Shown: one piece after another, positions 24,388-34,900 of the stretch
Layout of the letters: each line of letters begins with the position of its first letter
Numbering within the stretch: the first letter of the stretch is position 1
Assembly (NCBI GenBank): GCA_019057865.1
Contig: JAHLWP010000008.1
Location: 62,001 to 126,000, forward strand
Direction: 5' to 3'
Length of the DNA stretch: 64,000 nucleotides
Origin: Promethearchaeota archaeon
Lineage (GTDB): Archaea; Asgardarchaeota; Lokiarchaeia; Sigyniarchaeales; SOKP01
Notes under the pieces: generated by a model
The model's input: the letters and a program-made list of their open reading frames with translations, nothing else
Database searches by the model: none
What the model was told of the DNA's origin: nothing
Translations under genes and position numbers: made by a program

Positions 24388-26502
24388 ATGAATGATGAAA
24401 TAATAAAAAGTTATAAGAATCATTTATCAAATGAAAGAAGCCCTTATCTCCTTGAACATGCAAATGATCCCATAAATTGGTATCCCTGGGGAGAAGAAGC
24501 CTTTAAAAAAGCTAAAGAAGAGAATAAACCAATATTTCTATCAATAGGTTATTCTAGCTGTCACTGGTGTCATATTTTTCAGAAAGAGTCTTTTTCAGAT
24601 TCAGAAGTCGCATCTTCAATGAATGAAGTATTTGTTTCAATAAAAGTGGACAGAGAGGAACGTCCAGATATAGACAAAATTTATATGACAGTATGCCAAA
24701 TGATGACAGGAAGTGGAGGATGGCCTTTAACTATAATAATGACTCCTAACAAGAAACCATTTTTTGCAGGTACATACTTTCCGAAAGAAAGCCGCTTTGG
24801 GCGTATAGGGCTTATTGATTTAATAAAAAGAGTAGAAAATCTCTGGAATAATAATAAGGATGAAATATTAAACTCTGCTGATCAAATTACAATATCTCTC
24901 CAGAATATTGATCAAGAAGCTCCAGGAGATAAAATCAGTGAAAAACTTTTAAATAAGACGTATAATCAGCTAAAAAATCAATTTGATGAAAAAAATGGAG
25001 GTTTTAGTGAACATCCAAAATTTCCTACTCCTCACAATATATTATTCTTGCTTCGGTACTGGAAGCGAACAGGAGAGAAGGAAACTTTAGAAATGGTAGA
25101 AAAAACACTCCAAGCAATGAGAAGAGGTGGAATTTATGATCATATTGGTTTTGGAATCCATCGTTATTCAACAGATTCAACTTGGCTTGTTCCTCATTTT
25201 GAAAAAATGCTTTATGATCAAGCATTAGTTGCCATGGCGTATATAGAGGCATATCAAGCTACAAAAAATCCGGAATATAGGAAAATTACTCAAGAAATTT
25301 TTGAATATGTTTTACGTGATATGACTTCACATGAGGGAGGATTCTATTCGGCAGAAGATGCTGATAGCGAGGGAGAAGAAGGAAAGTTTTATGTATGGTC
25401 AAAAGATGATCTGGAAATTATTCTTGATAAGGAAGAATTTGATTTAGCTATGAAAGTTTTTAATGTTAAAGATTCTGGAAATTATTTAGAAGAATCAACA
25501 GGAAAAAGAACTGGACAAAATATATTACATATTAACGATTCTTTTACAAAAATCTCAAGCAATCTTAGCATTTCGGAAAAAGAGTTAGTATCAAAAATTG
25601 AAAACATTAGTAGAAAGCTGTTTGAAGTACGTGAGAAGAGAATACATCCTCATAAAGATGATAAAATCTTAGTAGATTGGAATGGGTTAATGAATGCAGC
25701 ATTAACTAAAGGAGCACAAGTCTTTAATGAAAATAAATATTTGAAAGCAGCTAAAAAAGCTACTGAATTTATATTATCATCATTACGTTTACCTAATGGT
25801 AGACTACTGCATCGATATAGGGAAAGTGTAGGTGAAATTAATGCATACTTAACAGATTATGCTTTCTTAATTTGGGGTTTAATTGAATTATACGAAGCTA
25901 CTTTTGATATTTATTTTCTCAAAACTGCGCTTGAATTGCATGAAATTCAATTAAAGCGTTTTTGGGATAATAATATTGGTGGATTTTTTTTCACGGCGGA
26001 TGATAGTGAGGAGTTATTAACTAGACAAAAAGAAATCTATGACGGTGCTATTCCATCTGGAAATTCTGTAGCAATGTTAAATTTATTACGTTTAAGTTAT
26101 TTCACAGGTAATCACGAATTAGAAGAAAAAGCAGATATAATAGGTAGAGTATTTACAGAAAAATTAAGTAATATACCTGTAGCTTATACAAATTTCATGA
26201 TAGCGGCAGATTTTGCAATAGGACCGACATATTCTTTGGTAATTGCTGGAAATACAGACAGTGATGATACTAATGAGATGGTAACAACAATAAGAAATGA
26301 GTATATTCCTAATAAAGTTCTAATGCAAAGAAAAACAGAACAAAATCCACCAGATATAGACAAATTCTCTAACTTTGTTGAATATTTTGATAATCTTGAA
26401 GGGAAAGCTACGGCATATGTCTGTATTAATAAAACATGTAAACCTCCTACCCATGATCTGAATCAAATGATTGAATTTCTTAAATCAGATTGGAGCAATT
26501 AA
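24388..26502 (+). CDS. DUF255/YyaL-type thioredoxin-domain protein
   Basis: 704 residues, full family length. The N-terminal thioredoxin-like domain has the invariant [17 protein letters not shown] and the redox site SSCHWCH (CxxC). It is followed by an (alpha/alpha)6-barrel like that of N-acylglucosamine epimerases ([41 protein letters not shown]). The human relative is SPATA20. The biochemical role is not established. Starts directly after the nitroreductase gene. Confidence 0.88.
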   Translation: MNDEIIKSYKNHLSNERSPYLLEHANDPINWYPWGEEAFKKAKEENKPIFLSIGYSSCHWCHIFQKESFSDSEVASSMNEVFVSIKVDREERPDIDKIYMTVCQMMTGSGGWPLTIIMTPNKKPFFAGTYFPKESRFGRIGLIDLIKRVENLWNNNKDEILNSADQITISLQNIDQEAPGDKISEKLLNKTYNQLKNQFDEKNGGFSEHPKFPTPHNILFLLRYWKRTGEKETLEMVEKTLQAMRRGGIYDHIGFGIHRYSTDSTWLVPHFEKMLYDQALVAMAYIEAYQATKNPEYRKITQEIFEYVLRDMTSHEGGFYSAEDADSEGEEGKFYVWSKDDLEIILDKEEFDLAMKVFNVKDSGNYLEESTGKRTGQNILHINDSFTKISSNLSISEKELVSKIENISRKLFEVREKRIHPHKDDKILVDWNGLMNAALTKGAQVFNENKYLKAAKKATEFILSSLRLPNGRLLHRYRESVGEINAYLTDYAFLIWGLIELYEATFDIYFLKTALELHEIQLKRFWDNNIGGFFFTADDSEELLTRQKEIYDGAIPSGNSVAMLNLLRLSYFTGNHELEEKADIIGRVFTEKLSNIPVAYTNFMIAADFAIGPTYSLVIAGNTDSDDTNEMVTTIRNEYIPNKVLMQRKTEQNPPDIDKFSNFVEYFDNLEGKATAYVCINKTCKPPTHDLNQMIEFLKSDWSN

Positions 26503-26529
26503 TTTTTTAAATGGTTAAAAAAATAAGAT

Positions 26530-26901
26530 TTAAGGTAATTTTTCAAACTTTTTATCAACAATTTCTTTTAATTCATCAATTGTTTTAACATCATTCATCT
26601 CGTCTTGCGAAATAAAAAGTTCTAATCCATTTTCAGTTTCTATATATGCTGAAGGATAAATAGCGCCTGTAATCTCATAATTTTTCTCAAACTCATCTTT
26701 ATGTAAAAATTCTACATCAATCTTTAGATTATTAATGAACTTTTTCCAGTCTTTTTTCATTCCAAATGCTCCAAAGGTTTGCATACATAAATTACATTGA
26801 TAACTGCTTGGACGTAAAATTTTTTTCCAAAAATCTTTAACTAAATTTATTACTCCCGAATCAGCATTATAAATAAATACTAATTTTTTTTTATTACTCA
26901 T
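26530..26901 (-). CDS. Conserved small protein with CxxC (unknown function)
   Basis: 123 residues beginning KKKLVFIYNADSGVINLV, followed by SYQCNLCMQTFGAFGMK. The YNADSG start plus a CxLC-x-T-(Y/F)-G motif is a recurrent signature I have seen in uncharacterised bacterial and archaeal proteins with a thioredoxin-like look, but no activity is known to me. It converges with the YyaL-type gene, 27 bases apart. Confidence 0.65.
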   Translation of the reverse strand: MSNKKKLVFIYNADSGVINLVKDFWKKILRPSSYQCNLCMQTFGAFGMKKDWKKFINNLKIDVEFLHKDEFEKNYEITGAIYPSAYIETENGLELFISQDEMNDVKTIDELKEIVDKKFEKLP

Positions 26902-27167
26902 AAAAACCCCTCTTAACTATACTTAACCTGAGTATATAACAGATATCAAAAAATTTTAATCTAAGCTTAATTGAATATAAACTTTTTAGCAATTTTTAAA
27001 ACAATTTATATGTTAAAATAAAGAAAAATTATTAATTTATTCAGATACAATCTTTTTCTAAATAATTACTGATTTAAATAAAGCTACAAATCTAAATAAA
27101 GCTGTTCGAAATTCAACATGAATATTATTATTTGTTTCTGTGATTATTTTTGAATTAGTCAAAGAAA

Positions 27168-28484
27168 TTATACATCGAGAATATCTTTAATGTCTGGATT
27201 AATTTTTGCTGGATCAAAATAGGATGTTTTACCCGTTTCTATAAATATTTTTATTTCTTCAGCATATCGGTCTTCAAAATCATTAACAAAATATATTAAC
27301 CTTTCTTTTAGGCTTTTTTTAGCAGGTTCAGAAAGAATTAATGCTATCTTTATCCAATTACCATATGCAGCATGAATAGAAAACCCTTTATAACTAATTG
27401 CATCCATAGCATCTGACCCTCCTATTTCAGATACAAATGAATCCATAGCACTTAAAAACCCAGAAACCAAATCTTGTTCTATTTTTAAATCATCACGAGA
27501 GTAAGTTAGTAAAGGTAAACCAGAAGATTTATCAATAATTAATAAAGTTCTAAAAATATCTCGATATCGAGGTTTCCTAGCTAAAGATTGTTCTTTTTCC
27601 AAGGCTTCTTCTTTGGGTAGAATTTCATACATAATAAATTTTTTTGGGTTATATGAATCTGATTCACTAAATTCATAATCTGATATTTTTGCTAATCTTG
27701 ATTGGGTCCTTATTGGTTCACGGGGTAGTTTCTGAATATATTTATCTCTGAGTGTAATATTATGATTTTTAGATTTCTTTCCTTTCGTGATACCTAACAC
27801 TCTCTGATGCATAGGATCCACAACATAAAACCAAACATTTAATTTTTTCATATCAGATATTAGTCTTTCTAATCCTATATTATAGACTCCTCTTGGAGTA
27901 GTTACAAAAACCGTCCATGAAGCAATTTTTGAAACTTCATTTAACAAGCAGAATGTATTTTTATATTCCTCCTCATTCATTTGTGGACCTGTTCGTACGA
28001 AAACGGCTTCAGTTCTTAATAAAGGCTTTTTTTTAATCAGATATAAATCTACATTATACTTAATTTCATTAATATTAGAGGTATCATAAACCGAGATTCC
28101 CATATCTGCGCAATAATCGGCAAAAACATCTATTAATTCATGTTTTGCTATGAAATCAAATCGAGATAAATATTTTTTTATTTTATCGTCTTTAAATAGC
28201 ATATCTGCAATGAAATCTAAGCAAGTGGGATAAATTTGCTGAAGTTCCTTAATATTTTTATATTTATTATAAAAATGAATACCTATATAATCAAGATAAT
28301 CTAATTTCGTGAGATCCTTTCCTTTTGGGATGGTTATTCTATTTATTTCCACAAAATCCTCTAATTCTTTAAATCTAGTTCTTACTATTAAACAGTTAAG
28401 ACAAATAATGCCAAATTTACCTTCGATTTCTTGACGAATGATTTCTTGTATCTCTTCTGGACTTTGTGAATTTTCTGCATTCAT
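27168..28484 (-). CDS. Protein with C-terminal longin/roadblock-like domain
   Basis: 438 residues. Residues 1-150 are unrecognised (Cys pair CLNC near 29-32). Residues 155-240 read as alternating strands and helices (AVFVRTGPQMNEEEY, SWTVFVTTPRGVYN, VWFYVVDPMHQRV), possibly a nuclease- or receptor-type fold. Residues 315-420 (TLLIIDKSSGLPLLTYS, LVSGFLSAMDSFVSEI, ISYKGFSIHAAYGNWIK, LILSEPAKKSLKERL) have the profile of longin or roadblock-like domains that are abundant in Asgard archaea and typically bind small GTPases. The order and the domain naming are inference. Monocistronic. Confidence 0.5.
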   Translation of the reverse strand: MNAENSQSPEEIQEIIRQEIEGKFGIICLNCLIVRTRFKELEDFVEINRITIPKGKDLTKLDYLDYIGIHFYNKYKNIKELQQIYPTCLDFIADMLFKDDKIKKYLSRFDFIAKHELIDVFADYCADMGISVYDTSNINEIKYNVDLYLIKKKPLLRTEAVFVRTGPQMNEEEYKNTFCLLNEVSKIASWTVFVTTPRGVYNIGLERLISDMKKLNVWFYVVDPMHQRVLGITKGKKSKNHNITLRDKYIQKLPREPIRTQSRLAKISDYEFSESDSYNPKKFIMYEILPKEEALEKEQSLARKPRYRDIFRTLLIIDKSSGLPLLTYSRDDLKIEQDLVSGFLSAMDSFVSEIGGSDAMDAISYKGFSIHAAYGNWIKIALILSEPAKKSLKERLIYFVNDFEDRYAEEIKIFIETGKTSYFDPAKINPDIKDILDV

Positions 28485-28579
28485 AATCTAAATATTATAG
28501 GTATTGATTTTAAAATATTTTTATAATAAAGTTTGAATCAACTTCTCTTTTAAATCTAATTTCTATAAATTAAAATCAA

Positions 28580-29209
28580 TTATGCTTTAAATAAAATATA
28601 TGCATCCCGAAGACGTAAAAATGCTGTTATAAATACTAATATCGCAAATAACCATAATAATTCAAATCGCCAAGGATAAAAAAGGGTCATACTTAAAAGA
28701 AATAAAAAAGTTTCAGAACGCTCAATAAGTCCATGTCGATAATAAATTACTTTCTTATTTTCTTCTAAATCTTCGGCTTTTATTGCTCCTCCTACTAACA
28801 AAAACATACTAATGCATAAAACAATTGATCCCAAAGAAAATATTCCTGGCCATATTAAAATTGAGGGATTTGTTGATATAAATGCGATAATGATGGATAT
28901 TTCTACTGTTCTATCACAAAAAATATCTAATATTCCCCCAAATTTAGTAATTCCTTTCAATCTTGCCATGGTTCCATCGAGAGCATCGATAAAAAAAGAA
29001 GTTCCCATTATAATAGCAGAAATTATGATAAATATTAAATTAAGTTCTTTAAAAAATCCACTTAAAAAAATTAGGAAAGCAGTTAGCAAACCTAATATTA
29101 AACCAATAATCGTGAGAAGATTAGCAGAAAAATGCTTGTAAAAAACTCTTCTTACAAATCTCTCGATTAATTTATTAAGTTGCGACTTTGAGAGCAGTTT
29201 ATCAATCAT
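28580..29209 (-). CDS. CDP-alcohol phosphatidyltransferase-family membrane enzyme
   Basis: 209 residues, about six membrane spans. The family motif DGxxARxxxxxxxxGxxxDxxxD is intact: DALDGTMARLKG then ITKFGGILDIFCDR. These enzymes transfer a phosphoalcohol head group (inositol phosphate, glycerol phosphate, serine) to CDP-archaeol. The alcohol cannot be assigned from the motif. Monocistronic. Confidence 0.9.
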   Translation of the reverse strand: MIDKLLSKSQLNKLIERFVRRVFYKHFSANLLTIIGLILGLLTAFLIFLSGFFKELNLIFIIISAIIMGTSFFIDALDGTMARLKGITKFGGILDIFCDRTVEISIIIAFISTNPSILIWPGIFSLGSIVLCISMFLLVGGAIKAEDLEENKKVIYYRHGLIERSETFLFLLSMTLFYPWRFELLWLFAILVFITAFLRLRDAYILFKA

Positions 29210-29286
29210 GGAACAATAACACCTTATTTATTAAAAATAAAAAGTGTTTTCTATCATTTCAAAATTATTATTATTAGGATGTTAAT

Positions 29287-29970
29287 CTATTCAATTTTAT
29301 ATCCATTTTCTTCCCACGCTTTTCTCATTCTTGGATTGTTTTTAAGAAATACATCAACTATTTCTTTTGGAACACGATTCAAAGGGCATGAAAAATTAAT
29401 ACAAACAGGACAAGTTTTCAATTGTATTATCGTAATCCATATTCCTATTCCTATTAAAGTCAAAATCAACATTAAAAATTGCTTTCCAATAATTAAAAAT
29501 GGTATTGGATATCCAATGAGGATCCCAGCTCCAATTATAAATTGAATTTTTTCCGATTTTTTCAAAGGCTCAGGATGAAATCTTGATATCTTATAAGCAC
29601 CTCTATTTATATCACAATGAAGAGTTTTTTGAGTATCATTCGCGTAATAAGGGCAATGACTGCATAATATCCTGCTTTCCCATACACAGAAAAAGAAGAG
29701 AGCATAAATAATCCACCCTATTAGAATGATGAACAATAAATTGATTTCAAATTCAGAAAAAAAGATTCCAATAAGAGCAGGAATAATTGCTGCAAAAACA
29801 CCCAAACCAAAATATAAACTAAACTTTATATGCACATGACAATGTAGCTTATCTTTAATACTACAATTGGAGCATTCTGATCTATCTTTCCAAATACAAA
29901 TTCCTTGAGTATTTGTATCTTTTTCTCTCTCTACTGTTTTAGAATTAAAATTATTATTATTTTGCATCAA
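29287..29970 (-). CDS. Cys-rich four-span membrane protein
   Basis: 227 residues. A cytoplasmic-looking Cys/His cluster (GICIWKDRSECSNCS ... LHCHVHIKF) precedes two membrane spans, a second cluster (ILCSHCPYYAND ... LHCDINRG), two more spans and a third Cys set (KTCPVCINFSCPLNRVP). The distribution suggests Fe-S or heme/metal binding at the membrane. I recognise the pattern as recurring in anaerobic archaea but cannot name a function. Starts at ATG 29970. Confidence 0.6.
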   Translation of the reverse strand: MMQNNNNFNSKTVEREKDTNTQGICIWKDRSECSNCSIKDKLHCHVHIKFSLYFGLGVFAAIIPALIGIFFSEFEINLLFIILIGWIIYALFFFCVWESRILCSHCPYYANDTQKTLHCDINRGAYKISRFHPEPLKKSEKIQFIIGAGILIGYPIPFLIIGKQFLMLILTLIGIGIWITIIQLKTCPVCINFSCPLNRVPKEIVDVFLKNNPRMRKAWEENGYKIE

Positions 29971-30067
29971 ACTAGCAAATATTTTAGTTAAAAAATGTAA
30001 AATTCATGCTTACATTAAATTATAAAAATTAAAAAAAAAAATTTTAGAATTTTTTAAAAAACAGAAA

Positions 30068-30358
30068 TTATTTTTCTCTAAAATCTTCTCCCTCGACAAC
30101 TTGCATTTCTGCGATGGAGTCAATTCCGATTCCTTTAACGTTCTCATTCCATATTTTTTGGATTGATTCTGCATCTTTCGCATTCCATTCACAATATAAT
30201 TTTTCATGATCTAAAACTGCCCAAGACTTTACCCAATACGCATCGAAATTACAAGCTTTTCTCACATCAATAATCATTTTATTTTTTTCTGGGGGGATTT
30301 CTGCCATTTGTTCCAACTGTTTTCTTGGTACAGAATGAACTACAATAAATTTTGGCAT
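30068..30358 (-). CDS. Small DUF4242-like protein
   Basis: About 96 residues, MPKFIVVHSVPRKQLEQM at the start and YCEWNAKDAESIQKIW in the middle. This ferredoxin-like-fold layout, with a (F/Y)CEW-A-x-(D/S) motif, resembles the DUF4242 / nickel-binding SCO4226-type family. The in-frame ATG at 30373 precedes the ribosome-binding site GAGGTGTG, so I prefer the ATG at 30358. Function unknown. Confidence 0.65.
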   Translation of the reverse strand: MPKFIVVHSVPRKQLEQMAEIPPEKNKMIIDVRKACNFDAYWVKSWAVLDHEKLYCEWNAKDAESIQKIWNENVKGIGIDSIAEMQVVEGEDFREK

Positions 30359-30672
30359 TTTCACACCTCTCATTTTTTTTCTTAATAAAAGTTTTGTTAA
30401 AAATTAGTGAATTTCTTGATAAAATTAAAGTTATTTTTCAAATAAGTAAAAATACTTTAAAAATATTTATGATGGAATCGTAATCTTAACTTATCGGGAA
30501 AGATTGAGAAAAACCATTTTAACTATTTATACTAATAATATTCATAAAAAATCATTTATAATAATCACTCTTTTTAAAAGAAAACATAAATTAGAAAAAT
30601 ATAGTAAATTTATCTTATACAGATTTTAGAAAAATAATAACATCTAAGGATAGGATTACTAATAATTAGTAG
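30359..30672. other. Gene-free promoter region between divergent genes
   Basis: 314 AT-rich bases between the small gene at 30068 (minus) and the hdrD-like gene (plus). I find no coding frame, RNA or convincing operator. It must hold both promoters. Confidence 0.5.
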
Positions 30673-31878
30673 GTGAATAACATTTCAGGGGATATAATAA
30701 AAAATATAATTGCTATGGCAAATTATTGTTATAGTTGTAATCGATGTGTTAATGTATGTCCACTTTCCCATATAGATGTTTTTTATCCCCAAAAATTAGT
30801 AGTAGATTTACTTTTTTCACCATTAAAAGAAGTTTTAGAAAATCATAATATATGGGATTGTCTTACGTGTGGTCAATGCTCCAATTACTGTCCAATGACT
30901 CAAGAAAAAGTTGGTGTGAGATTTCCAGAATTAATATTAGAATTGAGAAAACTAGCTTTTAATGACATAACTCAATTAGACAAAATCATTCAGTGTGAAA
31001 CACATGATGAAATATTTCCACTCATTTCAAAAATTATGTCGGATGATAACTTACATCCCAATAAATTAGAATTTTTGGAAAAGACCTCTTTAAAGACGAC
31101 AGATTCAGGTGAAATCGCATATTTTGTTGGATGTTTACCTCTTATGGAAACTATTTTTTATAAATCAGATATCAAATATATAAATACACCAAAGACTATA
31201 ATAGGTCTACTTAATGAAGCAAATATCATGCCAGTTGTATTGAACGAAAAATGCTGTGGACATGATACTTTATGGAGAGGGGATATTAATACCTTTAAAA
31301 AGCTCGCCGAATATAATGTTAAACTTTATAGAGAAGCTGAGGTTAAAACAATTATCTTAGGATGTGCTGAAGGATATAGGACCTGGAAGTTTGACTATCC
31401 AAAGATTATAAAAGATTATGACTTTAAGATTATTCATTTCTCTGAGTTTTTTCTCAAAGAAAAAATCCTTGATGATGTTAGATTTCCACAAGAAACAAAT
31501 ATAAAAGTTACATATCACGATGCATGCCGATTAGGACGCTTAGGAGGAAAATTATATGATGCTCCACGGGAATTACTTAAACAAATTCCTGGAGTTGAAC
31601 TAATTGAAATGGAAAATATTAGAGATGATGCAAATTGTTGTGGGGTCTCAGCTTTTATGGGATGTAATGAATCAACTCGAATTTTTAGACAGAATCGTAT
31701 TAATGAAGCATTAGAAACAGGGGCTGAATATTTAATTGTACCTTGTCCAAAGTGTTTAACACATTTCGATTGCTATCTTAATGAACCTTCCTTAGAAGAT
31801 GAATATAAAAATTTGAAAAATAAAATTAAAGTTATAGATTTGGCAAGCTTTATTGGAGAATTACTTTTCCTTGTTTAG
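30673..31878 (+). CDS. HdrD-like Fe-S protein (HdrC-HdrB fusion type)
   Basis: 401 residues. Two N-terminal [4Fe-4S] motifs (CYSCNRCVNVCP, CLTCGQCSNYCP) precede two CCG domains. The second CCG domain is complete (HDACRLGR ... NCCGVSAF ... CPKCLTHFDC). The first has VGCLPLM and KCCGHDTL but its final pair reads GCAEGYRTW, with Gly in place of the last Cys, so its cluster may be altered. The likely role is reducing a disulfide or passing electrons, with the giant HdrA fusion encoded 84 bases downstream. Starts at GTG 30673. Confidence 0.85.
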   Translation: MNNISGDIIKNIIAMANYCYSCNRCVNVCPLSHIDVFYPQKLVVDLLFSPLKEVLENHNIWDCLTCGQCSNYCPMTQEKVGVRFPELILELRKLAFNDITQLDKIIQCETHDEIFPLISKIMSDDNLHPNKLEFLEKTSLKTTDSGEIAYFVGCLPLMETIFYKSDIKYINTPKTIIGLLNEANIMPVVLNEKCCGHDTLWRGDINTFKKLAEYNVKLYREAEVKTIILGCAEGYRTWKFDYPKIIKDYDFKIIHFSEFFLKEKILDDVRFPQETNIKVTYHDACRLGRLGGKLYDAPRELLKQIPGVELIEMENIRDDANCCGVSAFMGCNESTRIFRQNRINEALETGAEYLIVPCPKCLTHFDCYLNEPSLEDEYKNLKNKIKVIDLASFIGELLFLV

Positions 31879-31962
31879 AAACGCTAGGGTGTAAAAAAAA
31901 TGATTTATAACTTTTTTTAAAATGAATGAACTTAATGAATTTTCAATAATGGAGGGATATAA

Positions 31963-34900
31963 TTGAGCGAAAAAAATAAAGTTGGGTCTGTAATGATCGT
32001 TGGAGCAGGGATAGGGGGATGTCAAGCGGCATTAGACTTAGCAGATTCTGGTATCAAGGTCTATCTTGTTGACAAGGAACCTTCCATCGGAGGAGTTATG
32101 GCCCAATTAGATAAAACATTCCCAACAAATGACTGTTCAATGTGCATTTTAGCTCCAAAACTCGTCGCTGTCGATAGGCATCCTAATATTGAATTGATTA
32201 CTTATGCAGATGTCCTAAATCTGGAGGGTGAAGCGGGTAATTTTAATGCAACGATTAATAAAAAAACAAGATATATTCATGAAGATAAATGTACGGGTTG
32301 TGGGGATTGCGTTCAGGAATGCCCTGTTCAAGTTCCTGATGAATTCAATCAGAAATTGAATAATAGAAAGGCAATATATCTTCAATTTCCTCAAGCTGTA
32401 CCTTTTAAAGTATTGATTGATAAGCAGGGGATTCCTCCCTGCAAAGATGCGTGTCCTGCTCATGTAAATGCCCAAGGATATATTGCTTTAATCTCTAAAA
32501 AAAGCTATCAAGAAGCCTTGGAACTAATTAGAGAGAGATGTCCCCTTCCTTCTGTTATAGGTCGTATTTGTCCTCGTTTCTGTGAATCGGTGTGTAACAG
32601 AGCAGAAGTAGATGCTCCTATTAATATTTGTGGTTTAAAAAGATTTGTAGCTGATTATGTAAGAGATAATCTTGAGGAAGAGATCACATTCTTAGAAGAC
32701 AAAAAGGAAGAAAAAGTTGCTATTGTCGGTTCGGGTCCAGCTGGACTTACTGTTGCATATCACCTAGCAAGACTTGGGTATCCCGTCACTATTTTTGAAA
32801 AGGAACCTTTTGCTGGTGGAATGCTTAGACTAGGGATTCCTGATTACAGGTTGCCTCCAGAAATTTTAGAAAGTGATATTGAACATATTAAGAAATTTGG
32901 TGTTGAGATAAAAACGAATACACCAGTAGGTCCTGATTTAACTTTAGAGGATTTGAAAAAACAGGGGTATAAAGCTATATTTATAGCCATAGGTCTTCAT
33001 AATAGTCGTAAAATGGATTTTGAATGTAAAGATATTGAAGATGTGATATATGGTGTTGAGTTTCTAAAAGAATTAAACTTATCCAGAAATGTACCTAATC
33101 TTAAAGATAAAATTGTAGGAGTAGTGGGCGGAGGAGATGTTGCAATGGATGCAGCACGATCATCTATAAGATTAGGCGCTAAAAAAGTTATAATTATCTA
33201 TAGACGATCTGAACAAGAAATACCCGCTTCAAGGGAAGAAATAGAAAGAGTAAGGGAAGAAGGTATTGAATTTAAATTTTTAACGGTTCCTACCAGAGAT
33301 GCCATTGGCAAAGGTGGTAAACTCTCTGAAATTGAATGTGTGGAAATGAAACTTGGTGAACCGGATGAATCTGGAAGGCGAAGACCCATTGAAATTGAAG
33401 ATTCTGAATTCAAAATGAAGATAGATACTTTAATACTTTCAATAGGACAAGAACCAGATTGCTCTCTAATAGAATCTGCTTCTAAAAAGAAATTAAATAT
33501 TAATAAATGGGGTTACATTGAAACAGATAAAATAACTTTTGAAACCAATATCCCTGGCGTATTTGCTGGTGGAGAGATCATCACGGGTGCTGGTTCTGCT
33601 ATAGAAGCGATATCAACAGGAAATAAAGCTGCTATAGCGATAGAGAAATATCTAAAAGGAGAAGATATTTCCGAATTAAAAGAAATCATTCCAGATTATA
33701 AAGTAACGGATATAATTACTAGTGCTGGTATTCAAGATATTGAGCGTTTTTCATGTCAAGATAGGAATGAGTTCACAATATGTCTACCAGAGGAACGCAT
33801 ATACAACTTTAATGAAGTTGCTAGTGGTATGGATGAAGAATCTTCTATTGAAGAAGCATTACGATGTCTCAATTGCGGATCTTGCTGTGAGTGTTTTGAA
33901 TGCGTAAGGGCATGTCAAGCTGATGCTATTGATCATAGTTTAACTGATGAGACTATTTCTATCAATGTTGGGGCTGTGATATTAGCTCTTGGCTCTGATG
34001 AATATATACTAAAAATAGGGAATATTTATGGATATGGTGAATATCCAAATGTTATAACAAGTATAGAATTAGAACGTATACTCAATGCATCTGGTCCATT
34101 TTTGGGAGAAGTTATTCGTCCTTCAGATAACACACATCCTAAAAAAATAGCATTTCTGCAATGTATTGGTTCTCGAGATAAAAAAATAGGTCATGAATAT
34201 TGTTCTTCAATGTGTTGTATGTATACTACAAAAGAAGCTGTTATAGCTAAAGAGCATTTGAGTACTCTTGAACCCACTATTTTTAGTATGGATATAAGAG
34301 CATACGGAAAAGATTTTGACAAATATATTGAACGAGCTAAAGAAGATTATGGTGTAAGATATATTAGAAGTAGAATAGCAGCTATCAAAGAAATACACGA
34401 CTCTAATGATTTAAAAATTAGGTATGAGACTGAAGAAGGAAAAATTATCGAAGAAATTTTTAACATGGTTGTTCTGTCTGTGGGATTACAACCTAATCCA
34501 AATACTGCAGCATTAGCAAAAAAATTAAATATTGAATTAAATGAATACGGTTTTTGTAAGACTACTAATTTTAATCCAATTGAGACTTCACGACCAGGAA
34601 TTTATGTATGCGGAACATTTAAAGAACCTAAAGATATCCCAGAAACCGTTATTGAAGCTAGTGCGGCTGCTGGAGCTGTAAATGTTCTATTATCTGATGT
34701 TAGAAATACATTAATCACTGAAAAAGAATTACCAAAAGAAATTGACATCAGTGGAGAGCCACCTCGAATTGGAGTCTTTATTTGCCATTGTGGAATTAAT
34801 ATTGGAGGTGTTGTTGATGTTCCTGAAGTAGTTGAATACGCAAGCAAATTACCAGATGTAGTATATTCTGAAAGAAATTTGTATACTTGCTCAGCTGATA

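Noticed and set aside
30010..30207. 65-residue minus-strand frame
   Set aside because: Alternative frame of the DUF4242-like gene at 30068, with Lys/Asn-rich chance composition.
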